Assembly (NCBI GenBank): GCA_015057865.1
Contig: SVDH01000014.1
Span: forward strand, 1 to 60,384
Direction: 5' to 3'
Source of the DNA: Lachnospiraceae bacterium
GTDB taxonomy: Bacteria > Bacillota > Clostridia > Lachnospirales > Lachnospiraceae
Length of the DNA: 60,384 nt
Below the pieces are notes generated by a model. It searched no databases, was not told the origin of the DNA, and saw only the letters and a program-made list of their open reading frames with translations. The number at the start of each line of letters is the position of its first letter. Position 1 is the stretch's first letter. Shown piece by piece: positions 15,881 through 24,608 of this stretch. A program made the translations under genes and the position numbers.

Positions 15881-15968
15881 GAACTGCTACCTCTTTCACT
15901 CAACTGAAAAGAAGCCAGCCAGAAGTGTCTGACTGACTCTATTAATATCCTATAACAACCGGTGCTCT

Positions 15969-16541
15969 TTAGATATCCATCTGGAATGAGGATACATCAA
16001 AAGCACTTACCAGTGACTGGAAATCACCGGAAATATCTACATTATTCGGCGTAACAATGAAAATATAGTTTGACACCTTCTGCAGGCTTCCGCTGACTGC
16101 GAAGCAGGAACCAGAAGTAAAGTCAATGATTCTCTGACCGATCTCAAGATCAAGACCTTCCAGATTCAGGATTACCGTACGGTGCTCTAACAGTGTCTCG
16201 CAGATCTCACGCGCATCATCAACAGATTTCGGTTTGATCACGCATACTTCCATCCCGCCTGTACCGCTCGGAGTTTTCCGGCTGGAACGCATCGGAGTGA
16301 TCTTAGAAGAACTTCTGGATCCTCCTCGTGCTGCGGATGAAGAGGATGTCTGATCATCAAATCTTTCTTCCCGTGCAGACGCACCTGATCTGGAAAGACG
16401 GCTTTGTCTTGCCGGGCGCTCCTGGCGGGCCGGCTCTTCTCCGTAATAATCGTCTACATCATCGTAGAATTCATCATCATAGTACTCTTCGTCATCTACG
16501 TTCAACTTCATTGCATTAAGGAATTTATCCATCATACCCAT
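15969..16541 (-). CDS. sepF: Cell division protein SepF
   Basis: The 190-residue protein has an N-terminal amphipathic membrane-binding start (MGMMDKFLNAMKL), an acidic, Tyr-rich and Ser/Arg-rich linker (~18-100) and the C-terminal SepF core (~103-185, with VCVIKPKSVDDAREICETLL and HRTVILNLEGL). SepF tethers FtsZ to the membrane and shapes the division ring. It follows yggS, the usual order, but ylmH and divIVA, often found next, are missing: only 88 bases separate it from lspA. GGAG lies upstream of the ATG. Confidence 0.95.
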   Translation of the reverse strand: MGMMDKFLNAMKLNVDDEEYYDDEFYDDVDDYYGEEPARQERPARQSRLSRSGASAREERFDDQTSSSSAARGGSRSSSKITPMRSSRKTPSGTGGMEVCVIKPKSVDDAREICETLLEHRTVILNLEGLDLEIGQRIIDFTSGSCFAVSGSLQKVSNYIFIVTPNNVDISGDFQSLVSAFDVSSFQMDI

Positions 16542-16577
16542 AATTTAAAACATCTCCGTTTCTCTTCTTCGCTTCTT

Positions 16578-17273
16578 CTACTGCCTATTGTAATCTCTTT
16601 CACCGAATATTCCGGTTCCGACACGTACCATTGTGGCACCTTCTTCGATCGCCACTTCATAATCTCCGGTCATGCCCATCGACAGAATACTCATAGAAAC
16701 ATTATCAATGTTTCTATTGGCAATGTCAACCGATAATTTTTTGATTTCGCGGAAATATTTCCGATTGTCCTCGGGATCTTCCACGTATGGCGCGATCGTC
16801 ATCAGACCGCAGATTCTGATTCCCGGAAGGCCTGATACCTCTTCTACCAAAGAAATGGCTTCATTCCGCGAAGTACCGAACTTGCTCTCCTCTTCCGCAA
16901 TATTGACCTCGATGAGAATATCTGTTAAACAATTGTTTTTCACGGAAAGCCGGCTGATTTCCTCTGCCAGACGCATGCTGTCAACAGAATGGATCAGGGT
17001 CGTTTTTCCGATCAGATATTTTACTTTATTGCGCTGCAGATGGCCGATCATGTGCCATTTGATATCTTCCGGGAGTGCAGGAATCTTGTCCATCATTTCC
17101 TGAACTTTATTCTCCCCGAAATGACGCGCGCCGGCCTGATATGCTTCTTCAAGCAAAGAGACAGGCTTTGTCTTGCTGACTGCGATCAAAGTAACTTCTT
17201 CACGACTTCTCCCTGCCCGGTCACACGCTTCTGCTATTTTCTGATTGACAATCGCTAAATTCTCTGTAACCAA
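16578..17273 (-). CDS. YggS-family PLP homeostasis protein
   Basis: The 231-residue single-domain PLP-binding TIM barrel belongs to the PLPBP/YggS family, which carries pyridoxal phosphate and balances vitamin B6 and amino acids without known catalysis. The PLP lysine is in VSKTKPVS (~Lys35), HFGENKVQE and WHMIGHLQRNK are the family signatures, and MGMTGDYEVAI is at the phosphate site. The start is a TTG at 17273 preceded by GAGGAG. It is translationally close to sepF, as in most Firmicutes. Confidence 0.94.
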   Translation of the reverse strand: MVTENLAIVNQKIAEACDRAGRSREEVTLIAVSKTKPVSLLEEAYQAGARHFGENKVQEMMDKIPALPEDIKWHMIGHLQRNKVKYLIGKTTLIHSVDSMRLAEEISRLSVKNNCLTDILIEVNIAEEESKFGTSRNEAISLVEEVSGLPGIRICGLMTIAPYVEDPEDNRKYFREIKKLSVDIANRNIDNVSMSILSMGMTGDYEVAIEEGATMVRVGTGIFGERDYNRQ

Positions 17274-17285
17274 AATACTCTCCTC

Positions 17286-18680
17286 TTATTTGATCAGATC
17301 TCCTTCTTTGATGTCTTCACCGTTTAAGGCAATATGATCATACATCGACAGTCCATAATCCGAACCTGTTTTTACGATCGCATATTCCGAATTCTCAGCC
17401 AGGATCTCGATCTGACGGAAAACAGCATATCCCTTGTTAATATTATAAACACCTTTCAGATTTTCTGTCTCTTCAAGCGTATAGGATTCATCACTCTCAG
17501 GTTTGCGAATCTGATCCTGTGCAGAAAAATCAGCGCTGCTGATATAATAATAACCGTCCTTGCTGTTATATATGGTGACCGGCGTAAATTCCGGTGTTTT
17601 TGTACCCTGTTTTTCCAGCAGCACACCCTGCTGGCTGGAATTGTTTCCTCTTGTCACATACTCTTCCGGAACCAGGAAGAACGTCTTTTCAACAACAGCA
17701 GACTGCGGTACTTTAAGCCCGCGGCTGGTATTGATATCCAGCGTGACATCGATATATCGGTCTGATGCATACCGCACCATGGAAGAATTAAATGTCAGGA
17801 ACAGGTATGGATCATTACCGAAATCCTTGATCTCAAAAGTCGCATAACAGCTGCGGTTATCCTTCGCAAATGTCACAAGGATGACTGAATAATCTTTATA
17901 CCGCTCTTTTTCTTCCTGGGTGATCGGCACGACCATATTCCAGTTTTCATCTGTTAACAGCTTATACAGGGCATCTCCCGTGGATACTTTTCTGACATCT
18001 TTGAGATTGGTCGCCTTATAAGCGGCCGGCTGATAATCGGTCTCTTTAAAAGAAGACGTCGTCATTGCTTCATAGCCGTCCGTATAGTATTCCACAAGTC
18101 CGGGCTCCGGTGCCTGCATAAAAGTAAATGATCCGGAAGCACTGGCACTTTCAAGTTCTGATGCGTATTGCTCTAATGCGGCCTGATAAAGCTCTTCCCG
18201 TATCGTAGAGTTCATGACACTTTTAAACTCGTATACGTCACTAAAGTTAGCATTCGAATATCCGGACGCATAATCAGAAATATACTTTCTAAGCACCGAG
18301 AGCTCATCTTCACTCAACGAGCTGATATCGGATCCGGCTGCCGTGATCTTCTCAGAAACCGATCCGTCTGCATCGATCGAGCAGACATTATCTTCATAGG
18401 CAACCTTCGCGCCTTCCTTATAGTAATAGTTAACGTTTCCGCTGGTTTCTGCCTTGATGATACTTTCTGTCCGCAGTGCCAGGCCTGTATGGCTGCTGCT
18501 TTCTGTGATTTCTCCCATCTGGACTTCATATGCCACGGTATGATTCCTTACCGCATAGGAAATGACATAGACACCAAAATAGATCAGTATCACTGCAAAT
18601 ACAATGATACCGATATTGATATGGATCTTTTTACGAAAACGAACCACTTTTTTGGAGTTATTCTTTTTCTGATCAGCCAT
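17286..18680 (-). CDS. HlyD-like membrane-anchored protein upstream of yggS-sepF
   Basis: The 464-residue protein has a basic cytoplasmic N-terminus, one membrane helix (about 22-45) and a large outer part. LALRTESIIKAETSGNVNYY resembles the lipoyl/barrel-sandwich motif of HlyD-type adaptor proteins, while later regions are beta-rich. No transporter gene is next to it, and its stop is 12 bases from yggS, so it belongs to the division-linked operon. It may be an envelope adaptor rather than part of an exporter. The function is unknown. Confidence 0.72.
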   Translation of the reverse strand: MADQKKNNSKKVVRFRKKIHINIGIIVFAVILIYFGVYVISYAVRNHTVAYEVQMGEITESSSHTGLALRTESIIKAETSGNVNYYYKEGAKVAYEDNVCSIDADGSVSEKITAAGSDISSLSEDELSVLRKYISDYASGYSNANFSDVYEFKSVMNSTIREELYQAALEQYASELESASASGSFTFMQAPEPGLVEYYTDGYEAMTTSSFKETDYQPAAYKATNLKDVRKVSTGDALYKLLTDENWNMVVPITQEEKERYKDYSVILVTFAKDNRSCYATFEIKDFGNDPYLFLTFNSSMVRYASDRYIDVTLDINTSRGLKVPQSAVVEKTFFLVPEEYVTRGNNSSQQGVLLEKQGTKTPEFTPVTIYNSKDGYYYISSADFSAQDQIRKPESDESYTLEETENLKGVYNINKGYAVFRQIEILAENSEYAIVKTGSDYGLSMYDHIALNGEDIKEGDLIK

Positions 18681-18769
18681 ACTTTAATGAATCCTTACAA
18701 AATATACGGTGCCTTAAGGATTCTTAAGACACCGCATGGTTTTCCACTCATCTGATCCGTATGCTCAAT

Positions 18770-19189
18770 TTACAGAGAAACGATCAATTTTGCCTTTACA
18801 CTATCAGGAAGATCCACTTCATTTCTGGATACACTCAGAACAAACTTTACATGGAACTTTTCGCTGATCACATCAAGTTTTTCAATCGCATGAACCATTT
18901 CTTCATCGGAAATGTTCGCAATGGTCAGGAAACTGTCCAGGTACATTTCCTGCAGATCGTAATCCTGTGATACGATACCGCATACAAATCCTAAGAATTC
19001 ATCACAGTTCGTAATCGGATAATCCATAACATTGATCAGACGAACTCTGTTATTCAGCTCATGCATGTGCTTCTGACTCTTGTCAAGATAAACCAGATTG
19101 CCATCTGCCTGTTTGATCGCTGTGTTCACTTTATCCAGTAAATATTTTGTCTTCCCTTTGCCTTTTTCTCCGGCGATGATTTCAACCAT
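18770..19189 (-). CDS. Small P-loop protein of unknown function
   Basis: The 139-residue protein starts at ATG 19189, with CAGGAGG eight bases before; upstream in-frame starts lack a site. MVEIIAGEKGKGKTKYLLDK contains a Walker A loop (GEKGKGKT, about 7-14). NLVYLDKSQ and FVLSVSRNE could be the remaining strands of a minimal ATPase fold, without a clear Walker B. Homologues in Clostridia are often named after PilT, but no pilus genes are here. It lies between the carboxypeptidase and HlyD-like genes. Confidence 0.6.
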   Translation of the reverse strand: MVEIIAGEKGKGKTKYLLDKVNTAIKQADGNLVYLDKSQKHMHELNNRVRLINVMDYPITNCDEFLGFVCGIVSQDYDLQEMYLDSFLTIANISDEEMVHAIEKLDVISEKFHVKFVLSVSRNEVDLPDSVKAKLIVSL

Positions 19190-19282
19190 ATGCCTTAACC
19201 TCCTGGGTATGGTACGCATTTTACGCGCCAATTTTTATATGAATCATTATATTATAAGGACCACCAAAAAACAACTCCTAAT

Positions 19283-20275
19283 TTACCCGTACACAGACAA
19301 AAGTCTGCTCATCTGCTGATACAGGATTTCCTTTGAAGCACTCCTCATGATAATCGAGATCACGGGACGGTTCTCCTGATCTTTACTGTAAAGAACGAGA
19401 CAAAAGCCCGATGAATTCGAAGAACCGGTCTTTCCGCCGAGTATTTCAAAGCCGGACGGGATTTCTGCCTCTCCTGTATAATAGTGGTTCGTACTCTCCC
19501 ACTTTGCGTTTACAGTCTCTCCGGCAGCATTCTGATAGCTCACATCCATCTCTTTTTCTGCCATCAGCTGACGGAAGGTGTCATCTTTCAGCGCCGCCTG
19601 AAAGATCAGATACAGATCATATGCGGTCGTATAATGATCGTCCGCGGGATACCCGTGTGGATTCACAAAATGCGAATGTGTCGCCCCTAAAAGCCGCGCT
19701 TCCTGATTCATCAATACACAGAAATCGGAATTGCTGCCGGAAACATATTCAGCGATGACATTTGCGGCATCATTACCGCTCATTAACATCAGTCCGCTCA
19801 GTGCATCATACAGTGTAATCTGATCACCGGCCTTGAATCCGCACACCGAAGATTCCGCTGGGACAGATGCTGCCGTAGAAGAAACCGTGATCGGATCATC
19901 AAGATTGCCATATTTCAATGCAAGATATGCTGTTAAGATCTTGGTCGTGCTGGCAGGATATACCTTATCATATATATTCTCAGCATATTCGATCTTTTCC
20001 TCATCCGGCAGAAAAACAAGCGCGGAGGCAATATCGTCCGGAATATATTCACCGGTCACATTCTCCGTTCCGCCAACGCAAAGACCCTTTGCAAAGAAAT
20101 CCGGCTGTTCGATCTGCATGGACATTTCTGTATCATCACCTTTTTCATACACTTCGTATGCATCCGGAAGATCTTTCGAAGATCCACACGCGGTAAAAAA
20201 GGCCATCGCGAGGATGGCCACAATACATAACCATAATTTACGTTTTTTTCTACTTATACATTTCACGCCAGTCAA
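19283..20275 (-). CDS. D-alanyl-D-alanine carboxypeptidase, lipoprotein type
   Basis: The 330-residue serine peptidase of the penicillin-binding S11 family trims the last D-Ala of peptidoglycan stem peptides. Active-site motifs are STTK (Ser109-Lys112), SGN (166-168) and KTG in LGGKTGSSNS. The N-terminal segment ends in FFTACGSS, giving a lipobox with Cys30 instead of an ordinary signal peptide, and the C-terminal beta domain of PBP5 is absent. The frame begins with TTG at 20275 or GTG at 20266 inside the end of mgsA, after AGGGGAG. It closes the wall-elongation operon. Confidence 0.88.
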   Translation of the reverse strand: MTGVKCISRKKRKLWLCIVAILAMAFFTACGSSKDLPDAYEVYEKGDDTEMSMQIEQPDFFAKGLCVGGTENVTGEYIPDDIASALVFLPDEEKIEYAENIYDKVYPASTTKILTAYLALKYGNLDDPITVSSTAASVPAESSVCGFKAGDQITLYDALSGLMLMSGNDAANVIAEYVSGSNSDFCVLMNQEARLLGATHSHFVNPHGYPADDHYTTAYDLYLIFQAALKDDTFRQLMAEKEMDVSYQNAAGETVNAKWESTNHYYTGEAEIPSGFEILGGKTGSSNSSGFCLVLYSKDQENRPVISIIMRSASKEILYQQMSRLLSVYG

Positions 20276-20645
20276 GATCTCCCCTGTCTAATGAAAGAAT
20301 GCAGACTTCCGCCGTTGCAAGATTCGTCGCCAACGGAATGTTATGTGTATCACAAAGTTTGACGATATGATCCACGTTCGGTTCATGTGATTTTGGTGTC
20401 AGCGGGTCGCGCAAAAAGATCACCAGATCCATATTGTTGTCGGAAATATCTGCCCCAAGCTGCTGAATCCCGCCAAGATGGCCATCCAGATACTTATGGA
20501 TCGGCAGATTCAACACCTCTTCGATCAATCTGCCTGTCGTTCCGGTCGCATATAAGGAGTGCTTGCTTAAGATTCCCCGATATGCGATACAGAAATTCTG
20601 CATCAGTTTCTTTTTCGCGTCATGAGCGACGAAAGCTATATTCAT
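20250..20645 (-). CDS. mgsA: Methylglyoxal synthase
   Basis: The 131-residue enzyme converts dihydroxyacetone phosphate to methylglyoxal and phosphate. IAFVAHDAKKKLM, YATGTTGRLIEE and GHLGGIQQLGADI hold the phosphate-binding and catalytic residues, the Asp in GADI being the general base. The ATG at 20645 is chosen because AGGGG is well spaced from it; the ATG three codons earlier touches the site. It overlaps the end of rodA by 26 bases, so it is translationally linked to wall-synthesis genes. Confidence 0.95.
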   Translation of the reverse strand: MNIAFVAHDAKKKLMQNFCIAYRGILSKHSLYATGTTGRLIEEVLNLPIHKYLDGHLGGIQQLGADISDNNMDLVIFLRDPLTPKSHEPNVDHIVKLCDTHNIPLATNLATAEVCILSLDRGDLDWREMYK

Positions 20646-21762
20646 CTTCTTCATCCCCTATATGATGTTTTTTTCCCTGAAGTCCGATATTAAGTACTAT
20701 ACCTATGCCAAGATAGAGACTCAGCAAAGAAGTCAGACCATAGCTTACAAAAGGTAATGTTACACCAGTGTTTGGCATCATACCGCTCGCAACACACAGG
20801 TTTACAAACCCCTGAAATCCGATCCAGGTTGCAATCCCGCAGCAGATCAGCCGCCCCGGAATATCCTTCGCCTTTCTGGCGACAAGCACACACTCAAGTA
20901 CGATCAGCAGGATCAGGCCGATCACAACGACACTGCCTATAAATCCAAGTTCTTCTCCAATGATCGCAAAAATAAAGTCTGTCTGTGGTTCGGATATAAA
21001 GTTGCCGTTTTTTACGGATGTGAAAGAATTATTATTCAATCCTTTTCCAAAAAGCTGACCGGATCCGATCGCCTTCATGGAGTACTGCTGCTGAAAAGAA
21101 TCATCCGAATATGTCACCGGATCAATCCAGGACATAATACGGCTGTACTGATACTGCTTTAACGGAATCAGCTGTTTCATCAAAAGAACGATCACGACGA
21201 TCGCCGACGGGATTCCGATTGCAAGTACCGTCCCTATTATTTTATAACTTAATCCCGCAATAAACAATAGGGTAATAAAAATCATTGTCATAATAATCGT
21301 CGTTGACAGGTTGGGTTCCCTGAAGATCAAAAATGCGGGAATCGCAAATAAAACCAACGCCGGAACGATCGTTTTTACCGTATTCAGATTCTCTCTGTAC
21401 TTAAAAAAATACATGGAGAAATACAGGATCAGGAAGAGTTTTGCAAGGTCAGACGGCTGGAATGCAAAAGGACCGAGGTCGATCCATCTTGTTGCACCGT
21501 TCGTTTCTTTTCCGACAACCAGAACGAGGATCAGCAGCACGACTGTCAGCAGATAAAAGATCCTGTAAAACTGCGTGATATACCTGTAATCCACACAGGA
21601 GATCAAAAGCATCAGGATACAGCCTGCGATCACGCCAAGGAGCTGCCGCATCTGATAATCCGGATTTGCGCTCCCGATAAAGATCACGCCGATCACGCTC
21701 AGCAGAATAACATATATGATCAGCCGGAAGCGATAATCTTTGAAATTGTACTTTTTAAACAT
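20620..21762 (-). CDS. rodA: RodA-type SEDS peptidoglycan glycosyltransferase
   Basis: The 380-residue SEDS-family membrane protein has about ten hydrophobic helices and polymerises lipid II for the elongating wall together with a class B PBP. WIDLGPFAFQPSDLAKL, FREPNLSTTIIM and the C-terminal GVTLPFVSYGLTSLLSLYLGIG are SEDS signatures. GAGGGAG precedes the ATG, 11 bases after the PBP2-like gene, its expected partner. In many Clostridia minCDE lie between these two genes; here they do not. Confidence 0.94.
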   Translation of the reverse strand: MFKKYNFKDYRFRLIIYVILLSVIGVIFIGSANPDYQMRQLLGVIAGCILMLLISCVDYRYITQFYRIFYLLTVVLLILVLVVGKETNGATRWIDLGPFAFQPSDLAKLFLILYFSMYFFKYRENLNTVKTIVPALVLFAIPAFLIFREPNLSTTIIMTMIFITLLFIAGLSYKIIGTVLAIGIPSAIVVIVLLMKQLIPLKQYQYSRIMSWIDPVTYSDDSFQQQYSMKAIGSGQLFGKGLNNNSFTSVKNGNFISEPQTDFIFAIIGEELGFIGSVVVIGLILLIVLECVLVARKAKDIPGRLICCGIATWIGFQGFVNLCVASGMMPNTGVTLPFVSYGLTSLLSLYLGIGIVLNIGLQGKKHHIGDEEDEYSFRRS

Positions 21763-21773
21763 ATCTGCTCCCT

Positions 21774-24608
21774 CTAATCCGTTACAAGATCTGATGCGTT
21801 CACAGACGCCGCACCGCCTTCAAGCAGGCTTTCGCCGCTTTCCAAACCAAAGATCAGCTTCATGACATCATCGACAAAATCACATGCATTGGACGAGGAA
21901 TGTCCATATGCGATCCTTGCCGCAATCGCAACTTCCGGAGCGTCATAAGGCGCATAGCCGATAAAAAGCGCATGGTTTGGCCGGTTCTTCGCCTCTTCTG
22001 CCGTTCCCGTTTTTCCTGCCAGTTTAAGGTCTTCAATATCGTCAAATTCCGTATGAGAAGTAACCACCTGACGCATTCCATCCCGGACCGCCGAATAGGA
22101 AGCATCCGAGATATCTGTCACTTCATTTGCGACAGACGGCGCATAAGACTGCAGAGTCTCACCTTCCGGTGTGCTGACATGATCCAATACTGTCAGGTCA
22201 TATACTGTTCCGTTATTTGCCAGTGCTGCTGCATATCTGGAAAGCTGGATCGTAGTAAACGAATTGTTACTCTGTCCGATCGCCGCACTGATCGGATACT
22301 CTGTTGCCACCTTGGCCGTGCTTTCCGGTATCTCAATGCCGGTTTTCTGTCCAAGGCCAAAGGCCTGCGCATAATCCGTCAGTTTTTCGAGTCCTTCAGA
22401 CTCGTTGTATTCACCGTTTTTCAAGCTCAAAAGATAACCAACTTCACAGAAGAAATAATTACAGGAATCCTTCAGTGCTGAAACAACCGTCTCATCCCCG
22501 TGATTGCCGGGATAGATCCAGCATTTCAGATTCATGTCCAGACGGGTATACACACCTTCATCATGAATCTCTGTTCCGGTAGAGATCACCTGCTCTGTAA
22601 GCCCTGCAAGCGCAGTGACCGGCTTAAACGTAGATCCCGGCGCAGTCGTCTGCTGTGTTGCATAATTATACAAAGGCGCAGATGCATTTGTCAGAAGCTG
22701 ATTATAATACTCCGTATCATTCGCATCAGAAAGACGATTGGTATCGTATCCCGGATACGAAACGCATGCAAGAAGATCACCGGTTCTCGGATCGATCACC
22801 ACACAGGATCCGGAACAGGGATCCAGTCCAAGCTGGCCGGGCGTGATCTCTAACGACCGGATCTTCTGGCATACAAATTCATACGAACCAAGCGTGCCGT
22901 TCTGCAATGCGGTATAATCCCCGTCCTCTGCCAGAATGCCCTGTTCATAAAGGGAAAGGCAGATATCCCTCGGGCTGATCTCATCATCCAGCACGAGATA
23001 TCTGTAAATAATCTTATCAAAAGAGCTGTCACGGCCTGTTACATCCATAATATAGGCAACCAGCGCCTCATAGATTTCGTCGGTATCCGAATAACGGCCC
23101 TTCACATTAAGGGCGGAGGAATCGATCCATCCGGCGTCGATCGCATGCTTTAAATACGTGCTGACAGAAACAGCGCCACTCTTCCACTCCTGATAGACGT
23201 CATCGGAAGAATCGACTGCTTCCTTGTCGAAGACTTCCCTGTTTTGCAGCATCTCAACCGTATGCATGACATAATCCTGCATGGATTCTGACAGATCTTC
23301 ATAGTTTTCCGATCCGTTCAATGTATCACTCAGATCAGAGAGGACCTCCTCCCTGTGGGATACAAATGTATCATAAATCCTTGCCTGTGCCGAGTCCTCT
23401 GCGGCAGACGCAAACGCATCCGTATGCAGGATGTTATTGGTCAGAATCGCCTGATATACATCATAAACAGCGGTATATTCATGCCCTTCATCCTCTTCAT
23501 AGTGATGCTCATTCCGGATACTCGAATATAAAATACCCGCGATCTCTTTTTCAAGAAGATCATAAATCGTTTTCTGCATTTCTGCGTCAAGGGAAAGATA
23601 GACATCATTTCCTGTCGTCGACGGCGTCTCTCCGATCACTTTCAGGACTTTACCGACATTGTTGACATACACCTCCTGTGAGCCTTTGCTGCCCCGAAGC
23701 TGTGTTTCCATCATCTGCTCAATGCCGGACTTCCCGACAATATCGGAAAGGGAATATGAGTCATCCTCAGCACTGTACTGCTCATATTCCTCTGTGGAGA
23801 TCGTACCTGTATATCCAATGATACCGGAAAAATATTCCGGATACAGATATACACGCTTGGTATCATTCTCTACAGAAATCCCGGTAAGTGTATCTGAAAA
23901 CTCATGCATATCAGCGACAGACTCATCCGAGATGTCCCGTGCGATCGTTGTAGAGAGATATTTCTGATAGCTGTTCATCCCGAGCTCGTAGCGAAGTACT
24001 GTGATCTCATAAGCCCGGTACGGATCTTCATAATCAGCAGCATTGATCCCATACCGTTCCTGAAGGTAGTCATAAATCTGCTGCTCTGTCGCTTCTTTTT
24101 CATTGAACTTCAGTTTTCTGTTATATGACAGTTCATTGGTTCTTGCGTAACCGAACACATCTGCCTTAAACCGGAGCAAAGCAGTCCCGGAAATATCATA
24201 AGACAGTGCATACGTGGTGGGATCCATCGAAATATGGAACTGATTATCGATCTCATCTCCGTTTTTATGAAGCAGAGTAAGGATCGTATCCATCTCATGA
24301 TTGAGTGCAGCGTCTTTTTCGTCTGTCGACGAATAAACACCGGTATCCGCGATCGTCAGCTTATATGCGAGTTTATTGTACGCTAAAAGAACACCGTTCC
24401 GGTCATAGATGTTTCCGCGAATGCCGTCAACGGTGATCGTTTTCTTTATGCTGGCCGTAAAAGTATTCTGATAGGATTCACCCTTGATGATCTGCATGCC
24501 AAACAGGCGACCCAGAAGGATCACAAACAGCACAACAAAGATCAGCATCAGGATGATGGCCCTGTTCTTTGCCAGTTTTGTCAGCAGTTCTTTGCCCTTA
24601 TCAAACAA
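21774..24608 (-). CDS. Class B penicillin-binding protein, PBP2/MrdA type, with a large insert
   Basis: The transpeptidase is read from TTG 24608, which overlaps the mreD stop and follows AAAAGGAG; an upstream TTG at 24632 would add eight residues. It has a membrane helix near residues 17-38, then a dimerisation domain with IRGNIYDRNG. The transpeptidase domain has STFK (Ser659), SCN and KTGTAEE. About 235 helical, charged residues (roughly 23535-22830 on the map) are inserted between SLDAEMQKTIYDLLEKE and CVVIDPRTGDLLA, making it some 250 residues longer than typical PBP2. It cross-links elongation peptidoglycan with RodA. Confidence 0.93.
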   Translation of the reverse strand: MFDKGKELLTKLAKNRAIILMLIFVVLFVILLGRLFGMQIIKGESYQNTFTASIKKTITVDGIRGNIYDRNGVLLAYNKLAYKLTIADTGVYSSTDEKDAALNHEMDTILTLLHKNGDEIDNQFHISMDPTTYALSYDISGTALLRFKADVFGYARTNELSYNRKLKFNEKEATEQQIYDYLQERYGINAADYEDPYRAYEITVLRYELGMNSYQKYLSTTIARDISDESVADMHEFSDTLTGISVENDTKRVYLYPEYFSGIIGYTGTISTEEYEQYSAEDDSYSLSDIVGKSGIEQMMETQLRGSKGSQEVYVNNVGKVLKVIGETPSTTGNDVYLSLDAEMQKTIYDLLEKEIAGILYSSIRNEHHYEEDEGHEYTAVYDVYQAILTNNILHTDAFASAAEDSAQARIYDTFVSHREEVLSDLSDTLNGSENYEDLSESMQDYVMHTVEMLQNREVFDKEAVDSSDDVYQEWKSGAVSVSTYLKHAIDAGWIDSSALNVKGRYSDTDEIYEALVAYIMDVTGRDSSFDKIIYRYLVLDDEISPRDICLSLYEQGILAEDGDYTALQNGTLGSYEFVCQKIRSLEITPGQLGLDPCSGSCVVIDPRTGDLLACVSYPGYDTNRLSDANDTEYYNQLLTNASAPLYNYATQQTTAPGSTFKPVTALAGLTEQVISTGTEIHDEGVYTRLDMNLKCWIYPGNHGDETVVSALKDSCNYFFCEVGYLLSLKNGEYNESEGLEKLTDYAQAFGLGQKTGIEIPESTAKVATEYPISAAIGQSNNSFTTIQLSRYAAALANNGTVYDLTVLDHVSTPEGETLQSYAPSVANEVTDISDASYSAVRDGMRQVVTSHTEFDDIEDLKLAGKTGTAEEAKNRPNHALFIGYAPYDAPEVAIAARIAYGHSSSNACDFVDDVMKLIFGLESGESLLEGGAASVNASDLVTD

